Below are positions 1-8,914 of a stretch of DNA of 64,000 nucleotides, piece by piece; position 1 is the first letter of the stretch; every line of letters starts with the position of its first letter. This DNA is from Tissierella sp. MB52-C2 (GTDB lineage Bacteria > Bacillota > Clostridia > Tissierellales > Tissierellaceae), in assembly GCF_030931715.1 (NCBI RefSeq), contig NZ_CP133261.1, forward strand, positions 2,520,643 through 2,584,642, read 5' to 3'. The translations under genes were made by a program, and so were the position numbers. Below the pieces are notes generated by a model, which searched no databases, was not told where the DNA came from, and worked only from the letters and a program-made list of their open reading frames with translations.

Positions 1-619
1 TTCTATTGAATATACTTATTATTGCAGTTACTAATCTTTCATCTTCTTCATTAATATATACATAATTATTAATACAAACTTTATCTTTAATTATATCTAA
101 CATGTATAATAACTCTTCATGTCCTATTTCTGAACAAATAGCTAAATCATCTAGTGCATCTGCAGCATGTGCAACTGAATGTGCCCATCCTTGACCTTTT
201 ACATATCCCCTTAAATCCTTCTCCTTTATAAAATAATCTACTACTTTTATATAGATCTCTTTGATATCATTTTCCGAAAGAAATTTAAGTTGTCTATTAT
301 TAATAAGTATTAGCGGTATCAATAAAATAGAAAATGAACGAGTAAATACTGAATCAGTATTTATCTCTCCAATTTTAAAGAATAAATGATTATCATCCAT
401 ACTAATTGCTAGCAATTCCTTTAATTTATCAGTTGCAATCTCATTATTCATAATCCAATGATACATTACTGAATATATTAATTTATCTCGTAACTCTGCA
501 TCTGTATTACCTATCTCATGCATCATTTCCATAATAATCTCATTTGTATCTAAACTTGCGGGAATCCTATAATTATCTTCTTTTATCTCTTTCAATATTT
601 TCTTTAGATTATTTGTCAT
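1..619 (-). CDS. DUF2785 family protein (3' end outside window)
   Basis: Reading leftward from an ATG at 619, the open frame runs without a stop to the window edge, so the C-terminus is missing (206 codons present). The translation is mostly helical and ends with a GWAHSVAHAADALDDL stretch that I recognise as characteristic of DUF2785 proteins, which have no assigned biochemical role. It has no signal peptide or membrane segment, so it is probably cytoplasmic. It is the first of a long series of co-oriented, separately translated accessory genes. Confidence 0.7.
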   Translation of the reverse strand, partial: MTNNLKKILKEIKEDNYRIPASLDTNEIIMEMMHEIGNTDAELRDKLIYSVMYHWIMNNEIATDKLKELLAISMDDNHLFFKIGEINTDSVFTRSFSILLIPLILINNRQLKFLSENDIKEIYIKVVDYFIKEKDLRGYVKGQGWAHSVAHAADALDDLAICSEIGHEELLYMLDIIKDKVCINNYVYINEEDERLVTAIISIFNR

Positions 620-720
620 ATACAAATCTCCTTATTCTACTATTCATTATCATTTTGAATCTTTAATTTCAAAATCTAATAATTTCAGCATATATCCCAT
701 CACTTAAGATGAAAAATTAT

Positions 721-1548
721 TTACTCTAACTGACATCCTTCACAATAATAGATACTCCCTCCCATATAAGATTTCTTAATAATATTTTTGCCACAGACCT
801 CACATGGCTCTTTCACAGTATTCTTACTTAATTTTGTGATATAACCTCCCGAACATCCAAATAAATCCTTTTCTGTATCTCGTCCACCTTTTGTCACCAT
901 CTCATTCAAAGTAGATTTAATAGAGTGATATAACTTCTCTATCACTTCAGCTGAAAGTGTTGATATCTTTCTTTTCGGATGAAGTTTTGCATTAAATAAT
1001 ATATCTTGTAATACTCCATTTCCAAGACCTGGTATACGTTGCTCTGTAGCTAAAAGAAATTTTACACTTTTCATCTGTAAATTTTTATCCGATATAATTT
1101 TTTCATAATACTTAAAATCAAATTCTCTAGATAAAGGAGATGGTTTCTCCTTAGCTAATTCATAATATACATTGTCGAATTCTCCATCTTTAAAACACCA
1201 TATTCCGCCATACATTTGAATAGATGCAACAAGTGAAGAACCATCGTCAAACTGTATTAACAATTGATGCTTTGGTGGTAATTTCTGACCTTTATCAAAG
1301 TATCGCAGATTTACTCCATCACCTAATAATAATTTAATGTCACCTAGGCTGATTTCAACCAAACCGGCATATGCACAAGCTTCCTCTATAATCTTACCAT
1401 TTAATTTTGAATTATACTCACTAGGATCGCCATAATACCAAGCAAACTTATGCGGTGATTGATTAGTAATAACATCATTAATTTTTTTGCCTCTTAAAGT
1501 TTCATTTATTTGACATGATAAGGTAATAGCTTCTGGTATTTCAATCAT
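721..1548 (-). CDS. Fpg/Nei-family DNA glycosylase homologue lacking the N-terminal proline
   Basis: 275 aa, the normal length for formamidopyrimidine-DNA glycosylase / endonuclease VIII. The N-terminus reads MIEIPEA where catalytic members begin MPELPE: Glu3 is kept but the proline nucleophile at position 2 is isoleucine. A GLGN helix-two-turn-helix region lies near residues 172-180, and the C-terminal zinc finger is intact with C249, C252, C269 and C272. The start follows AGGAGGGAATTGT. The fold and DNA-binding parts look preserved, but Schiff-base AP-lyase chemistry through Pro2 should be lost. It may be a DNA-binding or altered-specificity paralogue. Confidence 0.85.
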   Translation of the reverse strand: MIEIPEAITLSCQINETLRGKKINDVITNQSPHKFAWYYGDPSEYNSKLNGKIIEEACAYAGLVEISLGDIKLLLGDGVNLRYFDKGQKLPPKHQLLIQFDDGSSLVASIQMYGGIWCFKDGEFDNVYYELAKEKPSPLSREFDFKYYEKIISDKNLQMKSVKFLLATEQRIPGLGNGVLQDILFNAKLHPKRKISTLSAEVIEKLYHSIKSTLNEMVTKGGRDTEKDLFGCSGGYITKLSKNTVKEPCEVCGKNIIKKSYMGGSIYYCEGCQLE

Positions 1549-1624
1549 ACAATTCCCTCCTAATATATAGTTACTTCTTGTCTATTCAACAAATATGGTA
1601 GTCTAATAGTTCTAGTTTATTGAC

Positions 1625-2266
1625 TCACAACATATAGATATTCTCTTCTTCGTTTCTAACATAATTTAATATATAGTCAGCATTTTGGATAGGGCAATAT
1701 TCTTCAATATATTTATCTTCCGATGGAAAATATCGTCTTTCATATTTTAATTTTATATCTTCCGAATTTCCTATATACTTGTCTCTATTTATTACACGAT
1801 TTAATCGTACCTCTTTTGGCACATCTAGATAAATTACGTAATCAAAGTATTCTCTCATCTCTTTCCTTTGTAAAAATACTCCCTCCAATAGTAAAATTGA
1901 ACCTTGAGGTATTTCTATTTGTTCTAAGGTATATATATCATTATCTTTATCATATACTTCAATTTCCTCGTGAATTTCAGTTCCTTCTTTTATCGGCATC
2001 AAGATCTCTTTAATCAAATAATCGTATCTCCATTGGATGTTATAGTAGCAATACCATTCTTCTTCAGATTCATTATATCTAATATTTTTTGGATATATGA
2101 AATCATCAATATGTAGTATAACTGTATTATAATTTCTATTACTTAATCGTAGCTTTAATGAGTCAACTATTGTAGTCTTACCAGATCCCCCTAGACCATC
2201 AATTCCTATAATTAAAGTTTTTTCTCGATTATATATTTTTATTATCTCATCTAGTAATTTCTTCAT
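1625..2266 (-). CDS. Uridine kinase-like P-loop kinase
   Basis: 213 aa. Residues 18-32 form a Walker A loop (IDGLGGSGKTT), followed by a strand and an LHIDDF motif near residues 50-57 typical of uridine kinase / phosphoribulokinase-type proteins, where the aspartates contact the nucleoside. A QGSILLLEGVFL segment near residue 120 corresponds to the core strand of this family. It probably phosphorylates a nucleoside or small metabolite in the cytosol; the substrate cannot be read from sequence. Good ribosome site (AGGAGAATTGTAA) before the ATG. Confidence 0.75.
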   Translation of the reverse strand: MKKLLDEIIKIYNREKTLIIGIDGLGGSGKTTIVDSLKLRLSNRNYNTVILHIDDFIYPKNIRYNESEEEWYCYYNIQWRYDYLIKEILMPIKEGTEIHEEIEVYDKDNDIYTLEQIEIPQGSILLLEGVFLQRKEMREYFDYVIYLDVPKEVRLNRVINRDKYIGNSEDIKLKYERRYFPSEDKYIEEYCPIQNADYILNYVRNEEENIYML

Positions 2267-2285
2267 TTACAATTCTCCTGTATTA

Positions 2286-2684
2286 TCAATATTCTTTCCG
2301 GCTAATTCCTAAACTTTCAAATTTAATACCATATAACCTCAATATATCTTCAAGACCTAACTTTATCTCTTCACGACTAAAATCCGCTTCTTCTAATTCC
2401 TCATCACTTAATTTATTTACTTTATCATAAAAATCCATGGCTATTTTTATGTATATTAAATCATTGGTTTCTATGTTTTCAAACAATAGATCTTCAGCTT
2501 CATTGACTTTTAGGTTATTTATCAGGTTTATTAACCTTTCGTATAATAAATGAATTTTCTCAGAATTACTTTCACCGTGAATATTTAGTTCAAAACTATC
2601 CTTCTTAAATAATACCTTCCCTATCATATCTATAAAGCTTGTAATTTGCCTCATTATCCAATCTTGATGATACATAAATTTCAC
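2286..2684 (-). CDS. DUF6483-like small helical protein
   Basis: 132 aa, mostly helical, acidic at the C-terminus. The N-terminal YHQDWIMRQITSFIDMIGKVLFKKD pattern resembles the Firmicutes family DUF6483, whose function is unknown. No catalytic motif, signal peptide or membrane span is visible. The ATG follows AGAGGTGAAATTT. It lies 20 bp downstream of the uridine kinase-like gene in genome order but is transcribed before it, so the two could share a transcript. Confidence 0.55.
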   Translation of the reverse strand: MKFMYHQDWIMRQITSFIDMIGKVLFKKDSFELNIHGESNSEKIHLLYERLINLINNLKVNEAEDLLFENIETNDLIYIKIAMDFYDKVNKLSDEELEEADFSREEIKLGLEDILRLYGIKFESLGISRKEY

Positions 2685-2723
2685 CTCTTTATCTATTTTT
2701 TATCTTTAATTACTTTAATGAAT

Positions 2724-3344
2724 TTATCCCTTTAAATTTAATAAATGTTCCTGCTTATTTAAAAACACAACTCTTCTTTCCTTACCACTTACTTTCCATA
2801 AATGTATTCCAGTATCACCAGTACTTATATATGAATCTGTATTAACTGGTAGCATCATAAAACTTCTAAAAAGCATATTTATCATTCCACCATGTGACAC
2901 TATACATATCCTAGTTTTATTTTCTTCTTTCTCATATTTATGTATAAACTTTGACCAAAACATCTCTGCTCTAGCTCTAAAGTTAATATATGACTCTGAT
3001 TGTGCAAATTCATCATGAGGATTTCTTCCATCTTTTGGCATAGGAAATTTCTCATTTGCTTCTGAACGATATAAACCTGCTAATAAACCATTATTCCATT
3101 CCATCAATTCATCATCAAAGATTATGTCCACACCAGTTTCTATACTTATAAGTTCAGCTGTTTTTGCTGCTCTTTTAAGTGGACTACTTAAAATAATATC
3201 AATTTCATAATGTTCTTTTATCCATTTTGCAGCAGATTTTGCTTGTTTGCATCCTAATTCAGTAAGTTCAAAATCTGCTCGCCCCTCATGTCTATCTTCT
3301 AAATCAGCAACAGATTGTCCATGTCTTACTATTAATATTTCCAT
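2724..3344 (-). CDS. Histidine phosphatase superfamily protein
   Basis: 206 aa. The RHG motif is at residues 7-9, with the phospho-accepting His8. The second catalytic histidine lies in VSHGGM near residue 150, and the glutamate-bearing MEWNNGLLAG segment lies between. This is the phosphoglycerate-mutase-like clan, which acts on phosphorylated metabolites or alarmones; the substrate is not predictable. AAAGGAGGATTTCAT precedes the ATG. A second family member with a nonsense codon lies at 5.2-5.8 kb, so the locus has held two related phosphatases. Confidence 0.85.
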   Translation of the reverse strand: MEILIVRHGQSVADLEDRHEGRADFELTELGCKQAKSAAKWIKEHYEIDIILSSPLKRAAKTAELISIETGVDIIFDDELMEWNNGLLAGLYRSEANEKFPMPKDGRNPHDEFAQSESYINFRARAEMFWSKFIHKYEKEENKTRICIVSHGGMINMLFRSFMMLPVNTDSYISTGDTGIHLWKVSGKERRVVFLNKQEHLLNLKG

Positions 3345-3404
3345 ATGAAATCCTCCTTTTTATATTAATTTCATGATTCTCATATGTTAATACAATCTAT
3401 CTAC

Positions 3405-3923
3405 CTAATCTAAATCGTGAGAATATATTATATTAAACCCCTTTTCATTTACAACAGATAATTCCATTCGAACAATTTTACCTTTAAACTGAATAAATCT
3501 TTTTGACATTTCACCAATAATCCCGCCTAAATCTTCAATGTCACTATAATAAAGTGATATATGAGGTAGCCATAGCCCTGAATCAATACTTGTCCACATA
3601 TTGCAATAAGAATCATATTCTTGATGGTATTCCTCATAATATTGTAATAATTTTCCAGAAGTAGAAGGTATGCAGGCTATACAATTAGTTGTTAGGAAGC
3701 CCAATGCTGAGCAATTTATATAGAATGATTTTTTTCCCTTTAAAAATCTCTTGGTGTACTTCAAAATTTCATCTATATCAATATTTACAAAACTTGCAAA
3801 TGTAATATGTCCATAGATAGGATTATATTCAATGTTAAATAATTCTAATGTCTTTCTTAGCTCATCTAGTTTTTGATTAGTAGTTTCATCTAATATCCAA
3901 ATAGCATATACTTGATTATCCAT
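3405..3923 (-). CDS. 2H phosphoesterase / 2'-5' RNA ligase-like protein
   Basis: 172 aa. It carries two HxT/S motifs spaced as in the 2H phosphoesterase superfamily: GHITFASF (His39, Thr41) and PHISLYY near residue 121. Members act on 2',3'-cyclic phosphates or 2'-5' linked RNA. The short length and lack of extra domains fit a stand-alone cytosolic enzyme. The start follows ATAGGAGGAGATAAAT. The RNA substrate is unknown. Confidence 0.8.
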   Translation of the reverse strand: MDNQVYAIWILDETTNQKLDELRKTLELFNIEYNPIYGHITFASFVNIDIDEILKYTKRFLKGKKSFYINCSALGFLTTNCIACIPSTSGKLLQYYEEYHQEYDSYCNMWTSIDSGLWLPHISLYYSDIEDLGGIIGEMSKRFIQFKGKIVRMELSVVNEKGFNIIYSHDLD

Positions 3924-4049
3924 ATTTATCTCCTCCTATAAGGCATATTTTTAGCCAAGCTTTGCTCTCGATGAAAGGATATAATATACAATATCTTAAA
4001 ATATAAATTATGCTACACGTAGTTTACTAAGTAGAATTCTTTTCTTTAC

Positions 4050-4610
4050 TTAAAAGTCAAGTGCCATGATAATTTCATCATCATCTTCTTCATATGTATG
4101 ATAAAATCCAAGGCTTGTAAAGAGACTTACAGCAGCCTCATTTCCCTTACAATAGCAAAGCTTAACATGATTATATTTACCATGCTCCTTCATTCTATTA
4201 AGAATAAGCTCTAATGCAGTTCTAGCATAACCCATACCTTGAAAGCGTTCATCAATCATAAATTGATCTAGAATATAATAACTGGATTGCCATTCTCTAT
4301 AAAATAACAGCCCAATCATTTCATCATCATTACAGATAATTAACGCCTTACTGATTTCATCTCTATATGCATATGCCCTTGCAAGGATTTTCACATTTGT
4401 AAGGGCTGTAAAGGTATTTATACCTGTTTCCTCCTTTGCCTCTTTAATTGCAACATGTAAAAAGTCTGAATCTCCATCAACATGTCCACCAGTCCAAGCC
4501 CAAGTATTTCGTATATTATGATGAATCATTAGTACCTTATCCAGTGACTTGTTCATTATAAATCCAGAACTTGTAATATGTGCAAATTGGTACATATTCC
4601 TTAGATGCAT
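4050..4610 (-). pseudogene. Chimeric ORF: Nudix N-terminal fragment joined to a GNAT C-terminal fragment
   Basis: 186 codons with two unrelated halves. Residues from about 9 to 65 are the front of a Nudix hydrolase (HITSSGF, a GGHVDGD segment and EAKEETGI), closely resembling the intact Nudix gene at 17.05-17.6 kb. From about residue 70 to the end it is the acetyl-CoA-binding part of a GNAT (ERFQGMGYARTALELIL, NEAAVSLFTSLGF). The Nudix box is present but the rest of that fold is absent, and the GNAT lacks its first strands. I infer a deletion fusing two neighbouring genes. A functional chimera cannot be excluded, since the frame is open. Confidence 0.75.
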
Positions 4611-5049
4611 TATGAATACGCCCAGTAGTTCTACCTAATTCCTTAAAGACTTCCACATTATTTAAATATTCAGGGTATGATAGTTTTATTCCTCGGGCTT
4701 TTTCAAATAGAGTGGCAGTAATTTTAATCTCATTATAACTCACTAGTTCAGTCATCAGTCCGTTTAATGTTGATAAGGGCTTTGATAAAGGTACTCCATA
4801 ATCTACAAGATATAAACACCAGTCTAACTCGCTATTAATTTCATCATTATTCCTTGTGGAAGAATTCGATAGCCTCAAAATATAGGATCTATCATTTTGA
4901 ATATATTCATATACTAAGTTTTGATAACCCCCTATTATTGGGACTAACTTATCTCGTATTAATCCATATCTATTTGCTACTTCATTTAAGATTATTTCAA
5001 TATCATCATTTATAATTTCTTTTTTCAAATCATTCACCATTACTTTCAT
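4537..5049 (-). pseudogene. Truncated aminoglycoside phosphotransferase-like (APH) gene, 5' part only
   Basis: 170 codons. Residues 1-150 match the N-lobe and hinge of APH/choline-kinase-like proteins (LVYEY, YILRLS, ELDWCLYLVDYGVPLSKPL, LGRTTGRIHN). The catalytic HGDxxxxN loop and the DFD metal site of the C-lobe are missing; full-length members are about 300 aa. The frame overlaps the Nudix fragment at 4050-4610 by 74 bp in another frame and ends in sequence belonging to it. The gene was evidently cut by the same rearrangement that created the neighbouring chimera. Confidence 0.75.
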
Positions 5050-5166
5050 ATATAATCTTTAGGTTCTTATTTATTATTTTTACATTGAGGACGCATAATG
5101 ACTTATATTTATAGATTCGCCTATTGCAATATATTTTGAATTAATTCTTTAAATATAGTACTTTCA

Positions 5167-5778
5167 CTAGGAATTCAAATGTTCTATATAGTTACTCAAA
5201 TCTATTTTTATCTTTCCTTTATCTAATTTAATCTTATGTATACTTGTGTTTTGAGATTTAAAAGCCTTATTTTTATTACTCCATTCAATCTCTTTTACTA
5301 GATGATATATAATATTTATTACTCCACCATGTGTAACTACTAATATATCTTCATCTTTGGCTGAAACTTCATCTACTAAATTATAAAATATTTTTTCTAT
5401 TCTATTTAAAAATTCCCTTGGACTTTCTCCCATTGGATATTTTTCATCCATTCCTAATGTGTTAAAGTATAAACCTGGAAACTTTATTTCAGCTTCTTCA
5501 TTTGACATACCAGCCATTATACCATTATTATGCTCTCTCCATTTCTGATTCGCTTCAGCCTTCATTTCAAATTTTTTAGCAATGCAAAATGCTGTTTCTT
5601 TTGCTCTATTTAAATCACTACTAATTATTCTAGTAATATTAAATCTTTCTTTGTTTTTATACAAATATTCAGCAAGTAGCTGAACCTGTCTTCTTCCTTC
5701 ATTCGATAAACCTCTTTGACTTCATCCTCCCCTAAATCCTTCCTCTTCTTTTCCATGTCTTACAAAATAAATAGCCAA
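5167..5778 (-). pseudogene. Histidine phosphatase gene interrupted by an in-frame TGA
   Basis: A single frame from a TTG at 5778 (preceded by AGAGGGG) to 5167 encodes YFVRHGKEEEGFRGG, then TGA at 5722-5724, then SQRGLSNEGRRQ and a complete histidine phosphatase, including VVTHGGV with the second catalytic histidine. The TGA sits where related proteins appear to have Trp (GGW-S), so TGG to TGA is the simplest explanation. Translation could restart at the ATG at 5664, but that product would lack the catalytic RHG. No convincing hairpin follows the TGA, so selenocysteine is not supported. Confidence 0.75.
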
Positions 5779-5807
5779 TATATCCCCTCTAACGTTTTAT
5801 ATTTAAC

Positions 5808-6590
5808 CTATATATTCACCAAATCCTTCTTTATTAAATGCATCTTAGCAAAATGTCTTTCCTCATTGTATATAAAGCCTAAATCTATATATCCTTTATC
5901 TAAAAACCAATCAAGTGGACCATTTGGAAATGGGGTATTCTCAGAGGCTATGGCCATTATAGATTTAAATCCTAATTCAGATAATTCTTCTTCTAGCCTT
6001 TGTAGTGGATATGTTTTATAATCACCATTTTCACTGGTAGTAAAAGAACAAGTAAGAAATGCCATGTCTTCAGCCTTGGCTATAGGATATGGAACTGCTA
6101 CTGAAGGAACAAATTCTGCTCCTCCGATACAAATTTCATTTAAGTAATGGAGTTTTCCCATATGTGGGAGGTTATATCTTTGTCTTAAAGCTTTTATCCA
6201 GTTTCCTTTATCCCTACAATAAGTATCTCTCTTATAAGAAGAACATAGAGCACAAGTATCTATAATGGTTTCTTCAGTTAAATCTTTTATATCTCCCCTA
6301 ATAATATTATCACTCATTTTAACATTATAAGGCTTTGCTTCTGGTATAGAACCATTTAAGATATTCTCTAGATTATCTATGGAAATTGGTCCATGCCATC
6401 TTAAATTATCATCCATAACAATCATATTGGGTGAAAATATATTTAATTTTTTGGCTATATTATAATTTCTTGATATATCAAACAAATTAATTTTACATCT
6501 TTTATCATCTGAAAAATTACTTAGCAACTCTCTAATTTTACAATTATGGGGACATTGATCTCCCCAATAATAAAAATCAATTTTTCTCAT
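5808..6590 (-). CDS. Thioredoxin-fold protein with C-terminal acetyltransferase-like region (YoaP-like)
   Basis: About 260 aa. The N-terminus reads FYYWGDQCPHNCKIRELL, a thioredoxin/glutaredoxin-type strand followed by CxxxC. Residues about 90-130 hold further cysteines (DTCALCSSYKRDTYC). The C-terminal half (residues about 165-260) resembles a GNAT core and ends in a long conserved-looking segment. I chose the ATG at 6590, which has AAGGAA at 9 bp, rather than the GTG three codons upstream. Resemblance to YoaP-like proteins is tentative. The clustered cysteines suggest metal binding or a redox role. Confidence 0.5.
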   Translation of the reverse strand: MRKIDFYYWGDQCPHNCKIRELLSNFSDDKRCKINLFDISRNYNIAKKLNIFSPNMIVMDDNLRWHGPISIDNLENILNGSIPEAKPYNVKMSDNIIRGDIKDLTEETIIDTCALCSSYKRDTYCRDKGNWIKALRQRYNLPHMGKLHYLNEICIGGAEFVPSVAVPYPIAKAEDMAFLTCSFTTSENGDYKTYPLQRLEEELSELGFKSIMAIASENTPFPNGPLDWFLDKGYIDLGFIYNEERHFAKMHLIKKDLVNI

Positions 6591-6726
6591 GTTTTTCACT
6601 TCCTTAATTAATATACTGACAAGAACTATTTTAATTACATTCTTTAGATGTATAGTATTATAATTAATCTCTCTGATCTCTCTAAATATAAATTATGTTT
6701 TAAATATACATAACTATTATTAAGAT

Positions 6727-7257
6727 TTAAATAATTGTTTTTACACATTCAATCAATGGATTTATATATTCTTTTTTTGAGTGATCATTTGATTTAGTAA
6801 TTGTATCGTACATCCCTTGTTCTTCTGGAGATTTATCTTTTTTAATCTTCAACATAGATTTAAATATGCTCATCATCCCTTTGCTACTAATTCCCATCTT
6901 CTCATAATTCATACCACTATGAAAATAAAATAGATGAAGACTTTCTTTTTCTTCCAATGAAAAGTTTGCATTTTCAATTTCTTCAATTTTTATAGCCTCT
7001 TTCGGTGTTGCACCTGTGACAAAAATAATTATATTTTTATCTTTCATTTTAAAAATATCATTCTTGATAGGTTTTAGTCCATTAATCTTCCCAGCATGTA
7101 ATCCTCCTCCAAAAATAATAGTTTCATAATTTTGTAATTCATTTACGTTTATATCTTTTATAGAGATAGCACTACAATTCAATTCCTCCGCAATCCATTC
7201 GGCATATTTTTGGGTAAATCCTGTATTTGACTTATATAATACAATCACATTTTTCAA
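6727..7257 (-). CDS. Flavodoxin-domain protein
   Basis: 176 aa. The N-terminal VLYKSNTGFTQKYAEWIAEEL is the FMN phosphate-binding loop of flavodoxins, followed by TIIFGGGLHAGKI and a third strand IIIFVTGATP. The layout matches flavodoxin-domain proteins of Clostridia related to HemG-type protoporphyrinogen oxidase, but a heme role is not implied here because no heme genes are nearby. Likely a cytosolic electron carrier or oxidoreductase. The ATG at 7257 lies a few bases downstream of GGAGGAAG. Confidence 0.75.
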   Translation of the reverse strand: MKNVIVLYKSNTGFTQKYAEWIAEELNCSAISIKDINVNELQNYETIIFGGGLHAGKINGLKPIKNDIFKMKDKNIIIFVTGATPKEAIKIEEIENANFSLEEKESLHLFYFHSGMNYEKMGISSKGMMSIFKSMLKIKKDKSPEEQGMYDTITKSNDHSKKEYINPLIECVKTII

Positions 7258-7304
7258 TATTACTTCCTCCTTCTTATACAGATATTATTATTACAAGAAA
7301 ATAC

Positions 7305-7949
7305 TTACTTAATCCATGGATGTCCTTCTGGATATTCTGTATTCATAGCATTTATAAACCAATCATATCTTTCCCTTTCAAGCTTATTTATTACTGAATC
7401 AAAATCATGTTTATAATCATTATTTTCGTGGTTTCTTGACTTATAGAGTAATATAACCTCTGGGGCAAGAATACTAATTTTACCCTTTTTTATAAAAGCC
7501 ATATCTGCCTCAATCATAATGTTATGATTTTTTTGATAATAGAAAATACCATTTTCTACTTTATTAAATAAAACTTCTATAAAATCTAGTTCTGTCTGTT
7601 CTCTATCAATAAATTTTACATATTTAAATACACCATCTATTTTTTCAGTCCTTATAAAATCAGCATCTTTTTTATAACACCAAATATTATCAAAATATAA
7701 TTCTGGATGTTTAAGAGCAAATTCTACCGGTACTAATCTTTGATTACAAACTGGTGCATCTATCTCCCAACCCTTTGATTTTAGATACTGAATGCATACT
7801 TCCATATCATCAAAACTAACAGTTATATCTATATCTTTATGCTTCCTTGTTATGCCCCCTAAAAAAACATCAATTGCAAATCCTCCGCAAAGATGCCATT
7901 CCACATTCATATCCTCTAAGTGATTACATAAATCATCCAATAGCTTCAT
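7305..7949 (-). CDS. Aminoglycoside 2''-adenylyltransferase-like nucleotidyltransferase
   Basis: 214 aa. The N-terminus carries the nucleotidyltransferase signature: CGGFAIDVFLGGITRKHKDIDI, that is GG followed at family spacing by DxD metal ligands. The layout of the remainder (hydrophobic core, APEVILLYKSRNH segment, HPWIK end) matches the small-molecule nucleotidyltransferases related to ANT(2'') and lincosamide adenylyltransferases. It probably transfers AMP to a hydroxyl of a small molecule. Resistance activity is not demonstrated by sequence. It follows the 79-aa gene by 2 bp, so the two are probably co-translated. Confidence 0.7.
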   Translation of the reverse strand: MKLLDDLCNHLEDMNVEWHLCGGFAIDVFLGGITRKHKDIDITVSFDDMEVCIQYLKSKGWEIDAPVCNQRLVPVEFALKHPELYFDNIWCYKKDADFIRTEKIDGVFKYVKFIDREQTELDFIEVLFNKVENGIFYYQKNHNIMIEADMAFIKKGKISILAPEVILLYKSRNHENNDYKHDFDSVINKLERERYDWFINAMNTEYPEGHPWIK

Positions 7950-7951
7950 TT

Positions 7952-8191
7952 CTATCTCCTTTTATTTGCTTTTTCATTTTCATGCTTAAAATTACCAGTG
8001 ACTTTAGCCATGATTAGCTGCGACTCTATTGTATCTGCTTTTTCTATTCTAGCTAAAAACTTCTGACTATCTTTACCTTTTAGTATCATTACTTGTTTTT
8101 CATGCCAAAATATACATACTTTGTTATCTTTTGATACTCTATATGAAAAACATTCTTCTTGAAGTCTATTGCGTTTATCTGTATCATTCAA
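7952..8191 (-). CDS. Small conserved hypothetical protein
   Basis: 79 aa, beginning with TTG at 8191 after AGGAGACAATATAG. The pattern of short strands (FSYRVSKDNKVCIFWHEKQVMILKG) then helices (DSQKFLARIEKADTIESQLIMAKVTGNF) resembles a small Firmicutes family of unknown function. It is highly charged at the C-terminus, with no membrane span. It lies between the DUF4269 gene (14 bp) and the nucleotidyltransferase gene (2 bp), suggesting a three-gene operon. Confidence 0.6.
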   Translation of the reverse strand: MNDTDKRNRLQEECFSYRVSKDNKVCIFWHEKQVMILKGKDSQKFLARIEKADTIESQLIMAKVTGNFKHENEKANKRR

Positions 8192-8205
8192 CTATATTGT
8201 CTCCT

Positions 8206-8781
8206 CTAAAATAGACTCAAGTATTCTGTTAGTCTTGTTTCAGTCCAATCATACATTTCTAATAAAAAAACATATGGATTACTGTTTATCTTTAATAGTT
8301 CTCCAAAGGCTGGCTCGGTCTTTAATTTATCATTCTTTAAACTCACTATGGTCTCTCTAGCCTTGTCACCTAAAATACTAAGTATTCTATCTTCTATAAT
8401 CATATGTTTATAGGCATTTTGTTGTGTTGTAGGAATAGGTTGTCCAAATATTTCAAATATCCATCCCTTGTAAATAAAATTACATACAACCCTAGTTATT
8501 CCATCGACCTCTCTAACTATGCAATCAAATCCTTTATACCTTCCATACGTATTCTCCATAAAATCTTTAAAATTCTCAAAATCATAAATCTCACATATTA
8601 TATCTAAATCACTTTCAGGCAAGTCTATTTCTATTGGAATCGTTCCCACAAGTATTGGATTGTACATATGTAATATCTTTAATATATTTAATTCTTGAAT
8701 AACCTCATACACTTCTTGCTGTTTCCTAGTTCCTGTTTTTAAATATTCAATTTCTAAAAAATCTTGAGATAAATTCTTCAA
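8206..8781 (-). CDS. DUF4269 (nucleotidyltransferase-fold) protein
   Basis: 191 aa. The central segment ILVGTIPIEIDLPESDLDIICEI has the G(T/S)xP..xSDxDI pattern of the minimal nucleotidyltransferase fold, with two aspartates as likely metal ligands. The whole architecture fits DUF4269. It probably starts at the TTG at 8781, after AAGGGATGATAAAAGA. It heads a likely operon with the 79-aa gene and the ANT-like gene, so two nucleotidyltransferase-fold proteins are transcribed together. The substrate is unknown. Confidence 0.75.
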   Translation of the reverse strand: MKNLSQDFLEIEYLKTGTRKQQEVYEVIQELNILKILHMYNPILVGTIPIEIDLPESDLDIICEIYDFENFKDFMENTYGRYKGFDCIVREVDGITRVVCNFIYKGWIFEIFGQPIPTTQQNAYKHMIIEDRILSILGDKARETIVSLKNDKLKTEPAFGELLKINSNPYVFLLEMYDWTETRLTEYLSLF

Positions 8782-8914
8782 TCTTTTATCATCCTTCCCT
8801 TACAACTTTATCAGCTTTTTTAAATCCATATAGCAATTATATACCTTGCTATCTTATTAAATAAATATCTGTACCTAAACATTGAATTGCTATAGATACA
8901 GACAGTAATTCTTC

